This document shows, one piece after another, positions 15,942 to 24,582 of a DNA stretch of 64,000 bases. A program made the translations under genes and the position numbers. The notes under the pieces are model-generated. The model was not told where the DNA came from. It ran no database searches and saw nothing but the letters and a program-made list of their open reading frames with translations. This DNA comes from an uncultured Bradyrhizobium sp. (GTDB lineage Bacteria; Pseudomonadota; Alphaproteobacteria; Rhizobiales; Xanthobacteraceae): positions 62,001 to 126,000 of the forward strand of contig NZ_CAKZHY010000093.1 of the NCBI RefSeq assembly GCF_936928535.1. The letters are read 5' to 3'. The stretch's first letter is position 1. Each line of letters starts with the position of its first letter.

Positions 15942-17303
15942 TTGAGCATCACCACCGATCAATTGCGCGCGCGCGCCGCGGGACCGCTTTGGCTGCGGCT
16001 GGCGGCGGTGGCCCTGCCCCTCCTCATGATCGCGCCGGCGTTCTGGAACGGCTATCCGCTGTTGCAATGGGATACCGGCGGCTATCTGGCGCGCTGGTAC
16101 GAAGGCTATCTCGTGCCGAGCCGGTCCACCGTGTTCGGCCTCTACCTGCACTTTGGCGAGAGCTCCGGATTCTGGATCAACCTCGCGGTCCAGTCGCTGT
16201 CGACGTTGTGGCTGTTGCAGCTCACCTTGCGCGTCCTCTCGATGCTGCAGACGCCCCGCTTCGCCGCCATCAGCCTGCTGCTGATCGTGTCGACGGCCCT
16301 GCCCTGGCTCGCCAGCATGCTGCTCACCGACATCTTTGCGGGACTGTCGATCCTGTCGCTGTTTCTCCTGGTCACCGGCGGCAGCCGCATCTCGTGGGCA
16401 GAGAAGGCCGGGCTGTTCGTCTTCACCGCCTTCGCCGCCGCAACCCATAGCGCCACGCTCGGCGTGCTGTTCGGGCTCTGCGCCGCCGGCTGGATGGCGC
16501 GGCCGCTGCTGGGGCGTCGTCTGCCGATTGCGGGATTGGCGCAGGGCAGCCTGACGATCGTCGTCGGCAGCCTGATGCTGATCGCGGCCAACCACGCGCT
16601 GTCAGGCAAATGGGCGTGGACCCCCGGCGGCACCGGCGTCGCCTTCGGCCGCATGATGCAGGACGGCATCGTCGCGCGCTTCCTTGGAGATCACTGCCCG
16701 CACGAGAACTTCAAGCTTTGTCCCTATCGCAATGAATTGCCTGCCACCGCCGACGAATTCCTGTGGGGCAATAGCATGTTCAACACGCTCGGCCGCTTCG
16801 ACGGGCTCAATGACGAAATGGGCACCATCGTCGAGCGGTCGCTCGCCGAGTATCCGGCCTGGCAGGCCGGGGCGGCGCTGCGGGCGACGGGCGAACAATT
16901 GCTGCATGTGGCGACCGGCGAAGGCGCCAGCGTCTGGATTCCGCACACCTATGGCATCATCGAGCGCTACATTCCGGCGCAGGTCGCGCCGATGCGCGCG
17001 GCACGACAGCAGAACTGGGAGCTCAATTTCGACACCGTCAACTGGCTCCACGTGCCGGTGGCGCTGGTCTCGATGCTGGGGCTGCTCGTGCTGCTCGGAC
17101 ACGCGCTGGCCAACAGAAGGCTCGACGACCTGACCCTGCTGGCGGCGACCGTGACGCTGGCCTTGCTCGGCAATGCCTTCATCTGCGGCGTGATCTCAGG
17201 GCCACACGACCGCTACGGCGCGCGCATGGTGTGGGTCGCGACCTTCGTGGTGCTGATGGCGCTGTCGCGTCGCTTTGGCGACGACGAGTCCAAAGCACGA
17301 TAA
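15942..17303 (+). CDS. Polytopic membrane protein, uncharacterised
   Basis: The protein (453 residues from the TTG at 15942) has about eight to ten hydrophobic segments and a large soluble loop at about 240-370, with CPHENFKLCPYRNELPATAD containing two cysteines. The N-terminal part (LLMIAPAFWNGYPLLQWDTGGYL) resembles polytopic membrane glycosyltransferases of the GT-C type, but no catalytic motif is certain. The frame is open back to a TTG at 15807. The later TTG was preferred because GAGGACGGAG lies upstream and no sensible protein precedes it. Its end lies 11 bases from the convergent hydrolase gene. Confidence 0.6.
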   Translation: MSITTDQLRARAAGPLWLRLAAVALPLLMIAPAFWNGYPLLQWDTGGYLARWYEGYLVPSRSTVFGLYLHFGESSGFWINLAVQSLSTLWLLQLTLRVLSMLQTPRFAAISLLLIVSTALPWLASMLLTDIFAGLSILSLFLLVTGGSRISWAEKAGLFVFTAFAAATHSATLGVLFGLCAAGWMARPLLGRRLPIAGLAQGSLTIVVGSLMLIAANHALSGKWAWTPGGTGVAFGRMMQDGIVARFLGDHCPHENFKLCPYRNELPATADEFLWGNSMFNTLGRFDGLNDEMGTIVERSLAEYPAWQAGAALRATGEQLLHVATGEGASVWIPHTYGIIERYIPAQVAPMRAARQQNWELNFDTVNWLHVPVALVSMLGLLVLLGHALANRRLDDLTLLAATVTLALLGNAFICGVISGPHDRYGARMVWVATFVVLMALSRRFGDDESKAR

Positions 17304-17314
17304 GATCGCGCAGC

Positions 17315-18070
17315 TCAATCGCGGCGCGACAGGAAATCCAGCACGCCTGATTTGTAGACCTTGTCGCCGACCGCGCGCATGTGATCGCGGCCGGGAATAT
17401 CGAGCACTTCCGAGCCGGGGATGATCGCACCCAACGCGCTGGCCGAGCCCGCGACGTCATCGGTCGAGCCGACCGCGACCAGCACGGGCACATCGATCCG
17501 CGCGGCCTCTTCCCTGGTCATGAGCTCGCGCGTGCCACGCAGACAGGCCGCCAGCGCGACACGGTCGGAGCGCGTTTGATCCGCAAACGCACGGAACGTG
17601 CGGCCGACGGGATCGCTGACGTCGTCGAGCGAGGGTGCTTCCAGCGCCCTGGCGACGACCTCGCCGGGCCCGGTGCCCTCGATCAGGCCGCCGATGCCGA
17701 TGCCGCCGAGGATCGCCGAGCGCAGGCGCTGCGGCTCGTTGAGGCCGAGCCAGGCCGCCATCCGCCCGCCCATCGAATAGCCCATGATGTCGGCCTGCGG
17801 GATGGCGAGATGATCCATCAGCGCGAGCACGTCGCCCGCCATGGTGGGGATCGAGTATTGCGCGGGATCGTAGAGCTTTGCGCTTTCGCCATGGCCGCGA
17901 TTGTCCAGCGCGATGACGCGGCGACCATTCTTGCGCAGCTCCGAGACCCAGGTCGGATAGACCCAGTTCACGTTCTTGCTGGAGGCAAAGCCGTGCACCA
18001 GGATGATCGGATCGCCCTCGCCTTCGTCGAGATAGGCAATTTCAACAGCGCCGTTGTGAAAGCTCGGCAT
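17315..18070 (-). CDS. Alpha/beta hydrolase
   Basis: The 251-residue protein has the alpha/beta-hydrolase fold. The oxyanion region is VHGFASSKN, a DNRGHGES segment follows, and the nucleophile elbow GYSMGG places the catalytic serine at S99. An aspartate (VLVAVGSTDD) and a histidine (PGRDHM) near the C-terminus complete the triad. The family includes esterases, 3-oxoadipate enol-lactonases and similar cytosolic enzymes, and the substrate cannot be fixed. The gene lies on the minus strand, downstream of the uncharacterised gene at 18106-19242, 35 bases away, and may share its transcript. Confidence 0.85.
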   Translation of the reverse strand: MPSFHNGAVEIAYLDEGEGDPIILVHGFASSKNVNWVYPTWVSELRKNGRRVIALDNRGHGESAKLYDPAQYSIPTMAGDVLALMDHLAIPQADIMGYSMGGRMAAWLGLNEPQRLRSAILGGIGIGGLIEGTGPGEVVARALEAPSLDDVSDPVGRTFRAFADQTRSDRVALAACLRGTRELMTREEAARIDVPVLVAVGSTDDVAGSASALGAIIPGSEVLDIPGRDHMRAVGDKVYKSGVLDFLSRRD

Positions 18071-18105
18071 CAGCAGGTCCGCAATGTTGTGGGAGAGGTT
18101 TGATC

Positions 18106-19242
18106 TTAAGCCGTAACGGCCGCGCTGGCCAGAGCGGCTTCAGCAGCAAGCTGCGCGCGGCGGAGCCGCCGGGCCCGCCTGCGATCGCACCAGGCCTGGG
18201 TGAGGCGCTCGGTGGTCGCCTTGATCGAGGATAGCAGGCCGAACAGAGTCAGTGCCGCACCAAGGAGCCACAGCGTGAGATCGAACGCGCCGCCGACGAG
18301 CAGCAACGCACCACGCCCCAGCACCTTCATGATCGCGCGCGTCTTGCTGCCTTGCGCTTCCGCCAGCCGCGCCGCGCGCGCGACATCCTTCGGGCCCTCG
18401 GCGATGCGCAAGCTATCCATGGCGCCGCGCGTACCAGTCTTCTCGGCCACGCGCGTGACATCCTTGCCGAGCCGGACCAGCGCACCGGCTTTCTCGACGC
18501 GGAACGCGGCCTTGATCGCACTCACGGTCTCGCCCGGACGGAACACCGAACCCTTGGCGACCGCGTTCTGAAGCATCGGCGTATCGACCACGTCACGCGC
18601 GGAACGGCCCGCCCATTCGGCAAGTCCCTCGCCGAGCCGTCCGACCTTGCGCGCATCCTTCACCAGCGTCAGCCCGGCTCGAACAGGCGCGGCGCCGCCG
18701 GCGGACACATAGGTCACGGCGGTCACCGCAAGACCCGCAGTGGCGAGACCAAGCACAAGGCGATCGGTATCCTCACCCATCGCGAGATGCTTGCCCTCGC
18801 GCACGACGTCCCTGATATCGCCGATCACGAAGAGATCGCCGGCCACCGTCCCTGACAGGCTCGCGACATCATCGGCATTGCCGGTGACGAGACCGGTGGC
18901 AAAGCGCTTGGCGAAATGCGCGCTGGAGTTTTCTGTTTTGACGGCATCGCTGACCCGGTTGAGCAGGTCGTCAGGCAGCGCGATGTTGCGGTCACGCGCG
19001 AGCGCGACAAAGCTGTCGGCGAGATCGGCATCGCCAGCCTTGAGCGCCGCCTCGATATTGTCCTGAACCAAATGATCGTTCTGCGCGAGCGCCGCATCCA
19101 ACTTCAGCTCGGACAGCGCCGCCGGATCGTCCTGAGCTGCGAGAACAGCGCCGGCTTGCCGGGCATGCGGCGCTACCTGCGCGAGCACAAGGCTGCATGC
19201 AGCAATTCCTGCCAAAGCTGAGCTGATTCGCAGCCACTTCAT
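18106..19242 (-). CDS. Hypothetical exported/membrane protein
   Basis: The 378-residue protein starts with a signal-like segment (WLRISSALAGIAACSLVLAQ). Its middle is Ala/Asp-rich and helical, and two hydrophobic segments lie at about 155-180 (VLGLATAGLAVTAVTYVSAG) and about 315-345 (ALLLVGGAFDLTLWLLGAAL). The tail is basic (CDRRRARRLRRAQLA). The ATG at 19242 was chosen because it places the signal sequence at the start; the frame runs further upstream without recognisable content. The likely topology is a large periplasmic part bounded by membrane helices. No family was recognised. Confidence 0.6.
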   Translation of the reverse strand: MKWLRISSALAGIAACSLVLAQVAPHARQAGAVLAAQDDPAALSELKLDAALAQNDHLVQDNIEAALKAGDADLADSFVALARDRNIALPDDLLNRVSDAVKTENSSAHFAKRFATGLVTGNADDVASLSGTVAGDLFVIGDIRDVVREGKHLAMGEDTDRLVLGLATAGLAVTAVTYVSAGGAAPVRAGLTLVKDARKVGRLGEGLAEWAGRSARDVVDTPMLQNAVAKGSVFRPGETVSAIKAAFRVEKAGALVRLGKDVTRVAEKTGTRGAMDSLRIAEGPKDVARAARLAEAQGSKTRAIMKVLGRGALLLVGGAFDLTLWLLGAALTLFGLLSSIKATTERLTQAWCDRRRARRLRRAQLAAEAALASAAVTA

Positions 19243-19561
19243 GCTGAAAGCCTGGACCTCAGGAGAATCATCTGCGCGGGACCATTGGCCCGATGGTTCG
19301 TCTTTCGTCGCAATTTCACGTGTCCGAGAGAGATAGTATGCCAAAATTGCGACACAACGTCCCCGACGAAAGAAGGGCTTCTCTGAGGCGACAAGATTGT
19401 GTCGAATTTGCATGAGCAAATGAGCATGGGGCAATTGCGAACCTTTCGGTTCCGCCGGGCTAGCAATCATATGCACCCATCAGTATGGTCCGCGGCGTCA
19501 TCAATTTGCCGCGTCACTGCTGATTGTGTCTGCCGCCATTGCCACTCCAGGATGAACTACG
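19243..19561. other. Gene-free region of 319 bases
   Basis: This stretch between two divergent genes shows no supported gene. It contains separated inverted words GACACAA (near 19352) and TTGTGTC (near 19394), which could be an operator or a hairpin. It is more AT-rich than its neighbours, as expected for promoters of both flanking genes. Confidence 0.35.
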
Positions 19562-19807
19562 ATGTCCGACCATGTCGTCCCGCACTTCCATAACGATGCC
19601 GGTGTCCCCGTCATCGAGATCGGCTCGCAAGAGTTCATGTGCGTCGGCGCCAATCCTCCGTTCGATCATCCGCACGTGTTCCTGGACCTCGGCAACGACA
19701 ACGAGATCATCTGCCCGTATTGCTCGACGCTGTACCGCTTCGCGGCCGACCTGAAGGCGGGCGAAGCCCGTCCGCCCGAATGCGTCTTGAAGGACAAGGT
19801 GGCCTGA
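19562..19807 (+). CDS. zf-CHCC zinc-finger protein (NDUFS6-like)
   Basis: The 81-residue protein matches the zf-CHCC domain, related to the mitochondrial complex I subunit NDUFS6. The ligand set is visible: C27 (EFMCVGANPP), a histidine in FDHPHVFLDLG, and the CPYC pair, giving the CHCC zinc site. In alphaproteobacteria such proteins are thought to relate to complex I assembly, although this one is not next to nuo genes. The flavin monooxygenase gene starts 19 bases downstream, so the two are probably cotranscribed. Confidence 0.88.
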   Translation: MSDHVVPHFHNDAGVPVIEIGSQEFMCVGANPPFDHPHVFLDLGNDNEIICPYCSTLYRFAADLKAGEARPPECVLKDKVA

Positions 19808-19826
19808 CCGGTTTGTTCGGTCAGGG

Positions 19827-21029
19827 GTGGCTCTCCCGCGAACGATCGTCATTGCTGGTGCCGGAATCGGAGGACTGACGGCCGCGCTTGCGCTGGCCGC
19901 ACGTGGATTTCGCGTCGTCGTGCTGGAAAAGGCCGAGCGGCTCGAGGAAGTCGGCGCCGGTCTGCAACTCTCTCCCAATGCCAGCCGCGTGCTGGTCGAG
20001 CTTGGCCTCGCCGATAGGCTCAAGCTGCGTGCCGTGGTGCCGGACGCGGTTTCGATCATGAGCGCGCGCGCCGGCGGCGAAGTGTTGCGGATGCCGCTCG
20101 GGGAAGCGGCGTCCGCGCGCGCCGGGGCCCCCTATTGGGTCGTGCACCGCGCTGACCTGCAATCGGCGCTCGCGGGCGCGGTCGCCGACCATCCCGATAT
20201 CGACTTGAAGCTGGGCGCGACCTTCGAGGATGTCGCGCCTCACGCCAAGGGACTGACCGTCGTCCATCGCAGCGGCACCATCAGGCGCAGCGATCTCGCC
20301 AGCGCACTGATCGGCGCCGACGGCATCTGGTCGACGGTTCGCCAGCATCTGTTTCCCGAGGTGCAGCCACGCTTCTCCGGTCTGATCGCCTGGCGCGGCA
20401 CGCTGGATGCCACGCAATTGCCGAAGGATCTGACGGCGCGGCGGGTGCAGCTCTGGATGGGCCCGAACGCGCATCTCGTCGCCTACCCCATCGCCGGCGG
20501 ACGCCAGCTCAACGTGGTGGCGGTGCTGCCGGGCACCTGGAACAGGCCGGGCTGGAGCACGCCGGGCGATCCGTTCGAGGTGATGGAGGCCTTCGCCGCG
20601 CCGCGCTGGCCACCAACGGCGCGGATGATGCTGGCCGCCGTCGACAGCTGGCGTAAATGGGCGCTGTTCGGCGTGCCCGATGGCTGCCCCTGGAGCAAGG
20701 GCCCGGTCGCACTGCTCGGCGATGCCGTGCATGCGATGCTGCCTTTTGCCGCACAAGGCGCCGGCATGGCGATCGAGGATGCCGCCGTGCTCGGCCGGCA
20801 TCTCAGCCTCGAGGCGGCCGAGGATATGGCCGGCATCACGGCCGCGCTGACGCAATATGGCCTGATGCGTCAGGCCCGTGTCAGGAAAGTGCAGCGGACC
20901 GCGCGGCAACAGGGCCGCATCTATCACTTCAGCGGCCCCCTCGCGATCGCCCGCGATCTTGCGATCCGCGCACTCGGGCCCGAGCGCATGCTGGCGCGGC
21001 AGGACTGGATCTACGGCTGGCGGCCTTAA
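19827..21029 (+). CDS. FAD-dependent monooxygenase (salicylate hydroxylase-like)
   Basis: The 400-residue protein is a class A flavoprotein monooxygenase. The N-terminal dinucleotide motif is IVIAGAGIGGLTAALALAARG, with the acidic end LEKAERLEEVGAGLQLSPN. The second FAD motif is VALLGDAVHAMLPFAAQGAGMA read in two parts. The start is GTG at 19827 with CAGGGGT upstream. Relatives hydroxylate salicylate, 3-hydroxybenzoate or ubiquinone precursors using NAD(P)H and oxygen, so a role in aromatic breakdown is likely but not proven. It shares the transcript with the upstream zinc-finger gene. Its stop overlaps the end of the convergent lipoprotein gene by four bases. Confidence 0.87.
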   Translation: MALPRTIVIAGAGIGGLTAALALAARGFRVVVLEKAERLEEVGAGLQLSPNASRVLVELGLADRLKLRAVVPDAVSIMSARAGGEVLRMPLGEAASARAGAPYWVVHRADLQSALAGAVADHPDIDLKLGATFEDVAPHAKGLTVVHRSGTIRRSDLASALIGADGIWSTVRQHLFPEVQPRFSGLIAWRGTLDATQLPKDLTARRVQLWMGPNAHLVAYPIAGGRQLNVVAVLPGTWNRPGWSTPGDPFEVMEAFAAPRWPPTARMMLAAVDSWRKWALFGVPDGCPWSKGPVALLGDAVHAMLPFAAQGAGMAIEDAAVLGRHLSLEAAEDMAGITAALTQYGLMRQARVRKVQRTARQQGRIYHFSGPLAIARDLAIRALGPERMLARQDWIYGWRP

Positions 21030-21436
21030 CGCTTCGGCGCGGGCTTGATGTCCGGCCGCTGCGGCGTGGCGCTCGCCGGGGTCGCATCAGGCGGCGTTTC
21101 GCGGCACCTGTTGCGGCGCCACGCCTCCTCCGCCAGCTGCGCCTGCCCGCGGACCGCGACATAGTCGTTGCGATAGGCGAGCTCGGACACGACGGCGCCG
21201 CCGGTCCCGGTCTCGGCCTTGTCCATCAACTTCTGCAAATCCGCGGTGCGGACGACGAGCGCTTTGCGCTCGGCCTCGAGTTGCTTGCAGTCGTACAGTT
21301 CGTATTTGGCGGGATCGGCGAAGGCCGGCGCGATCGTCTCACTGACGCTGGCGCAGCCGGACAGCGCGCAGCCGGCCACGACCAGCGCCGCGGCCGCGCA
21401 GCAGGTGCGCAGCGAAGAGGAAAACGAAGCAGTCAT
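21026..21436 (-). CDS. Small lipoprotein, uncharacterised
   Basis: The 136-residue protein starts with a lipoprotein signal peptide (CCAAAALVVAGCALSGC), the lipobox LSGC giving a lipidated cysteine at residue 28. The mature part contains a short helical region with two cysteines (YDCKQLEAERKALVVRTADL, then RRNRCRETPP) and a proline-rich tail. It is probably attached to the inner leaflet of the outer membrane. Its last bases overlap the end of the convergent monooxygenase gene. Such small lipoproteins are common in rhizobia; its partner is not known. Confidence 0.7.
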   Translation of the reverse strand: MTASFSSSLRTCCAAAALVVAGCALSGCASVSETIAPAFADPAKYELYDCKQLEAERKALVVRTADLQKLMDKAETGTGGAVVSELAYRNDYVAVRGQAQLAEEAWRRNRCRETPPDATPASATPQRPDIKPAPKR

Positions 21437-21606
21437 GCCGGATGCATAGTCCCCGTGAATTGAGAATGCCTAAAGCAGGGCCAGATGTCCGGATTGAGGC
21501 TTTGCCTTGTGCCGCCGGCTCGCTTAAGGAAGAACCCCCGATCCGGCCGAAAGCGCCAGCTCCAGACGGCTGGACGGGACTTAAGTGTTTGATCTCGTTG
21601 GATCAA

Positions 21607-21692
21607 GCGGGCATGGCGAAATTGGTAGACGCAAGGGACTTAAAATCCCTCGGCTCGCGAGAGCTGTGCCGGTTCGACCCCGGCTGCCCGCA
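21607..21692 (+). tRNA. tRNA-Leu (anticodon UAA)
   Basis: A complete class II tRNA is visible. The acceptor stem pairs GCGGGCA (21607-21613) with TGCCCGC (21685-21691). The D-arm contains AAATTGGTAGAC. The anticodon loop is CTTAAAA with TAA at 21641-21643. A long variable arm (CGGCTCGCGAGAGCTG) and the T-arm GGTTCGACCCC follow. The 3' CCA is encoded at 21693-21695. It reads UUA codons, rare in such a GC-rich genome. The opposite strand carries the 3' end of a protein gene that stops within this tRNA. Confidence 0.95.
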
Positions 21693-23001
21693 CCACCTGC
21701 CCCGGCACCGCCGATTGGGCCCACAGCATGATCCAGAAGCACGCTAGCGCAATCGCCAACTGATCGAAGCCGTCTATGAAGGCATACCCCGTGATCGACG
21801 CCAGCGCGGGAATACCGACCGCAACGGTCATGACGGCGGCAAGCCCCGCTGCAGGAAGATCGACGATGAGAATGGCGGCGTAGAGCGCGACATCGAAGAA
21901 GGCATATTCCTTCAGTCGCGGAGCGCAGAGGTAGAACGCATACATCGTGAGCACGGCGAGGCGCATCGCCGCGACGGGATGTTCAATCAGCCAGCGGTCG
22001 AACCAGTTCAACGGTGATCTCACGTCGACCGGCCCGCGCGCAGCAATCATGCGCCAGACTGAAACCGCGAGCGGCCCGATCACGAGCACTAGCGCGGCGA
22101 AGCCATAAAGCGAGGCAATGACCAGCTTGCTGCCGACAAGTCCGAGACGGTCTGCGAGTGCGCGCGCGAGGAACAGCAGCGACGGATTGACCTCGTTACT
22201 TGGCGAATGTTGCCCCGGAATCTGGCCGAAGATCGCGCCCAACCAGCTCGGAAGGAGATGGGCGTAAAACACCGCCGAGATCAGAATCGGCAGCACGAAC
22301 CCACCGGATGCAACCGCGATCAGCATCAGCTTGCGCGACCGCTGCAGCGGCAAGAGATAGAGCGCAGCGATGATCGGACAGTAGACCAGCTTGAACGAGG
22401 TGACGAGGCCGAGCAGAGCGGCCCCGGCAAATTGCAGCAGCGAGCTCTTATTCCCCAGCCTGTCGGAGCCTGCAGGACGCAGCAACAGCGCCAACGCCGC
22501 CGCGATCAACAGGCCGCTGAAGATCGCAAAATTGCCGGTCGCCAGAACCCATTCGAGGCCGACGAAGCCGCCAAGCGCGAAAATAACCCGTAGCGCGGTG
22601 CCGCGGAGACTTCGACGGCCCTCGCCAAGACCAGGCAACGACAATGCGCACAGGATGGCAAGAACGAGATAGATGGCCTTGTAGTGGGCAACCAGTACGC
22701 CGCCGGCGCAGAGCGGGCGAAAAGCGTCCAGCGTCACGGGCAGATAAGGATAGGAATACTTCGCGTCCTTGAGGTTCTCCATGAAATAGGGATCGAGCCC
22801 GGCGATATGGGCATCGACGGCCGCGCAGTTCACCCGCGCGTCCCAACCGAAGGTCTCGCCCATGCCGAGATCGATCGCCGTTGCGGCAGCGACCAGCATG
22901 GCCACGGCCACGATGAGGCGGGTCAGCCAGCTCGTGCCCAGCACATCGGCGGCATGTGGCCCTCCCGCTGCGGCAAGGGATGCAGCATCACCGCTCTTCA
23001 T
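21640..23001 (-). CDS. GT87 (DUF2029)-like membrane glycosyltransferase, copy 2
   Basis: The 453-residue protein has about nine to ten membrane helices and the WDARVNCAAVDAHIAGLDPY motif near the N-terminus, typical of GT87/PimE-like polyprenol-dependent mannosyltransferases. These enzymes add sugars on the periplasmic side from a lipid-linked donor. The start ATG overlaps the TGA of the upstream paralogue (ATGA at 22998-23001), so translation is coupled. The C-terminus (VVRAAGVEPAQLSRAEGF) is translated from the complement of the tRNA-Leu gene, and its stop codon lies across the anticodon region. The true acceptor is unknown. Confidence 0.75.
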   Translation of the reverse strand: MKSGDAASLAAAGGPHAADVLGTSWLTRLIVAVAMLVAAATAIDLGMGETFGWDARVNCAAVDAHIAGLDPYFMENLKDAKYSYPYLPVTLDAFRPLCAGGVLVAHYKAIYLVLAILCALSLPGLGEGRRSLRGTALRVIFALGGFVGLEWVLATGNFAIFSGLLIAAALALLLRPAGSDRLGNKSSLLQFAGAALLGLVTSFKLVYCPIIAALYLLPLQRSRKLMLIAVASGGFVLPILISAVFYAHLLPSWLGAIFGQIPGQHSPSNEVNPSLLFLARALADRLGLVGSKLVIASLYGFAALVLVIGPLAVSVWRMIAARGPVDVRSPLNWFDRWLIEHPVAAMRLAVLTMYAFYLCAPRLKEYAFFDVALYAAILIVDLPAAGLAAVMTVAVGIPALASITGYAFIDGFDQLAIALACFWIMLWAQSAVPGQVVRAAGVEPAQLSRAEGF

Positions 23002-24374
23002 GAAACCACCCCTTCCGGTTCGTCCCGTGCCGGCACGCCGCGAAAATCGAGCAGCATGGTCCAAAAGCAAACCAGCGCGATGGCGAGCAGAGCAAACCGG
23101 CCCTCAAATGCAATTCCCGCAATCGAAGCCACTGCGGGAATGGCTATGGCGACGATCAAAACCATGGTGAGCGCCGATGACGAAAGATCGACCACGAGGA
23201 CGGCGAGATAAAGCGCCAGCTCGAAAAAGGCGTATTCCTTGATGCGCGGCGAGCAGAGATAGAGCCCGTACATCGCAAGCACAGTGATGCGCATGGCGGC
23301 CTGCGGGTGATTCATCAGCCAGCGGTCCAGCCGTGCCGGGAATGATGCTCCACCGGCGGCAATCCCGATCCCGAGCGCCCGCACCAGCACCAGGGCGAAG
23401 GGTGCGAGCACGAGCGCGAACGCGGCAAGCGCGTAGATCGCGAACTCGATCGGCCTGTTGTCCGCCAGCCCGATGCGGTGGATGAGATTGTGCGCAACCA
23501 GGAGCAGCGATGGATTGATTTCTTCCAGATGGACCGAATGCTGGTTGGGGATCTGTCCCTTGATCGCGAGCAGCCAGCTCGCGAACAGCTCCGGATAGAA
23601 CAGCACCGAGATCAGGATCGGTAGCGCGAAGCCAAAGCCCGCCACCGCGAGAAGACCAAGTTTCCGGGCACGTGGCAGCGGCAGGAAGTAGAGCGCAGCC
23701 AGGACAGGGCAGAACACCAGCTTGAACGACATGACGAGACCGAGCAGCGCTGCACCAGCGATGCGCATCTTGAAGCGCCGGTCGCCCTCCAGTTCGGCGT
23801 GAAGCAGCAGCGCCAGCGCCACCGCCGTCAGCAGGCCGCCCAGAATCGCAAAATTTCCGGATGCCAACACCCATTCGAAACCAACGAATGCGCCAAGCGC
23901 ACAGAGCACCTTGAGGCCCACATCGCGCGGACCGGCACGCGACCTGCGGAGCCCAGGGAGGAGCAAGCCACAGAGCGCGGCGAGGACGAGATAGAGGCCC
24001 CGGTAGTGATCGATGAGAAAGCCGCCCGTGCAAAACGGTCGGAACGCGTCAAGGGTCGCCGGGAGATAGGGATAAGAGTAGGAGGTCCCCTTCAGGTTCT
24101 TGACGTAATAGGGATCGAGCCCCGCAGCATGCGCGTCGACTGCGGCACAATTGACACGAGCGTCCCAGCCGTAACCCGTCCCCAACGCAGTGTCGTTGGC
24201 GAGATTGCCTAGCGCCAGCAGGGTTACGATCGCGATCAGGGAACGAAGCCAGACGTTCCGACTCGGAGCCGTGTCTGCCGACGGTCCTAACCATCGTGTC
24301 GTACCGGTGACGTCGGACACCGCAAATACCTGTCTGTCTGGCTTCTCAGCGCCCTGTGTGGCGCCCCAAACCAC
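22998..24374 (-). CDS. GT87 (DUF2029)-like membrane glycosyltransferase, copy 1
   Basis: The 458-residue protein is a paralogue of the next gene, with the same polytopic layout and the motif GWDARVNCAAVDAHAAGLDPYY near residue 75 (read in parts). The acidic residue in GWD is the kind used by GT-C enzymes for catalysis or metal binding. The start is a GTG at 24374; a shorter start further in is possible because the first 40 residues have no clear feature. It overlaps the downstream gene by ATGA. The pair probably modifies one surface glycan or glycolipid in succession. Confidence 0.75.
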   Translation of the reverse strand: MVWGATQGAEKPDRQVFAVSDVTGTTRWLGPSADTAPSRNVWLRSLIAIVTLLALGNLANDTALGTGYGWDARVNCAAVDAHAAGLDPYYVKNLKGTSYSYPYLPATLDAFRPFCTGGFLIDHYRGLYLVLAALCGLLLPGLRRSRAGPRDVGLKVLCALGAFVGFEWVLASGNFAILGGLLTAVALALLLHAELEGDRRFKMRIAGAALLGLVMSFKLVFCPVLAALYFLPLPRARKLGLLAVAGFGFALPILISVLFYPELFASWLLAIKGQIPNQHSVHLEEINPSLLLVAHNLIHRIGLADNRPIEFAIYALAAFALVLAPFALVLVRALGIGIAAGGASFPARLDRWLMNHPQAAMRITVLAMYGLYLCSPRIKEYAFFELALYLAVLVVDLSSSALTMVLIVAIAIPAVASIAGIAFEGRFALLAIALVCFWTMLLDFRGVPARDEPEGVVS

Positions 24375-24582
24375 AATGGGCAGGATGGATTGCCGATTGA
24401 TGTCCTCGGCGTGGTGCCCCGATCTTATGGTGAATGCTTGGTTTCCAGCCCGCGGCTAGGGAAGGCGCACCGCTTGTGACGCGCCAAAACGATTGTTCCC
24501 CGCCGGACAGCCATCCCAAAACATGGGTTGTGCGACGCAGCATGGGCTTTAGATATAGCCCCTGAAATTAGGGGTAAGCTGC

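Noticed and set aside
21607..21695. tRNA-Leu as an integration site for a mobile island
   Set aside because: No integrase and no repeated tRNA 3' end was found within the window; the neighbouring genes look like ordinary chromosome.
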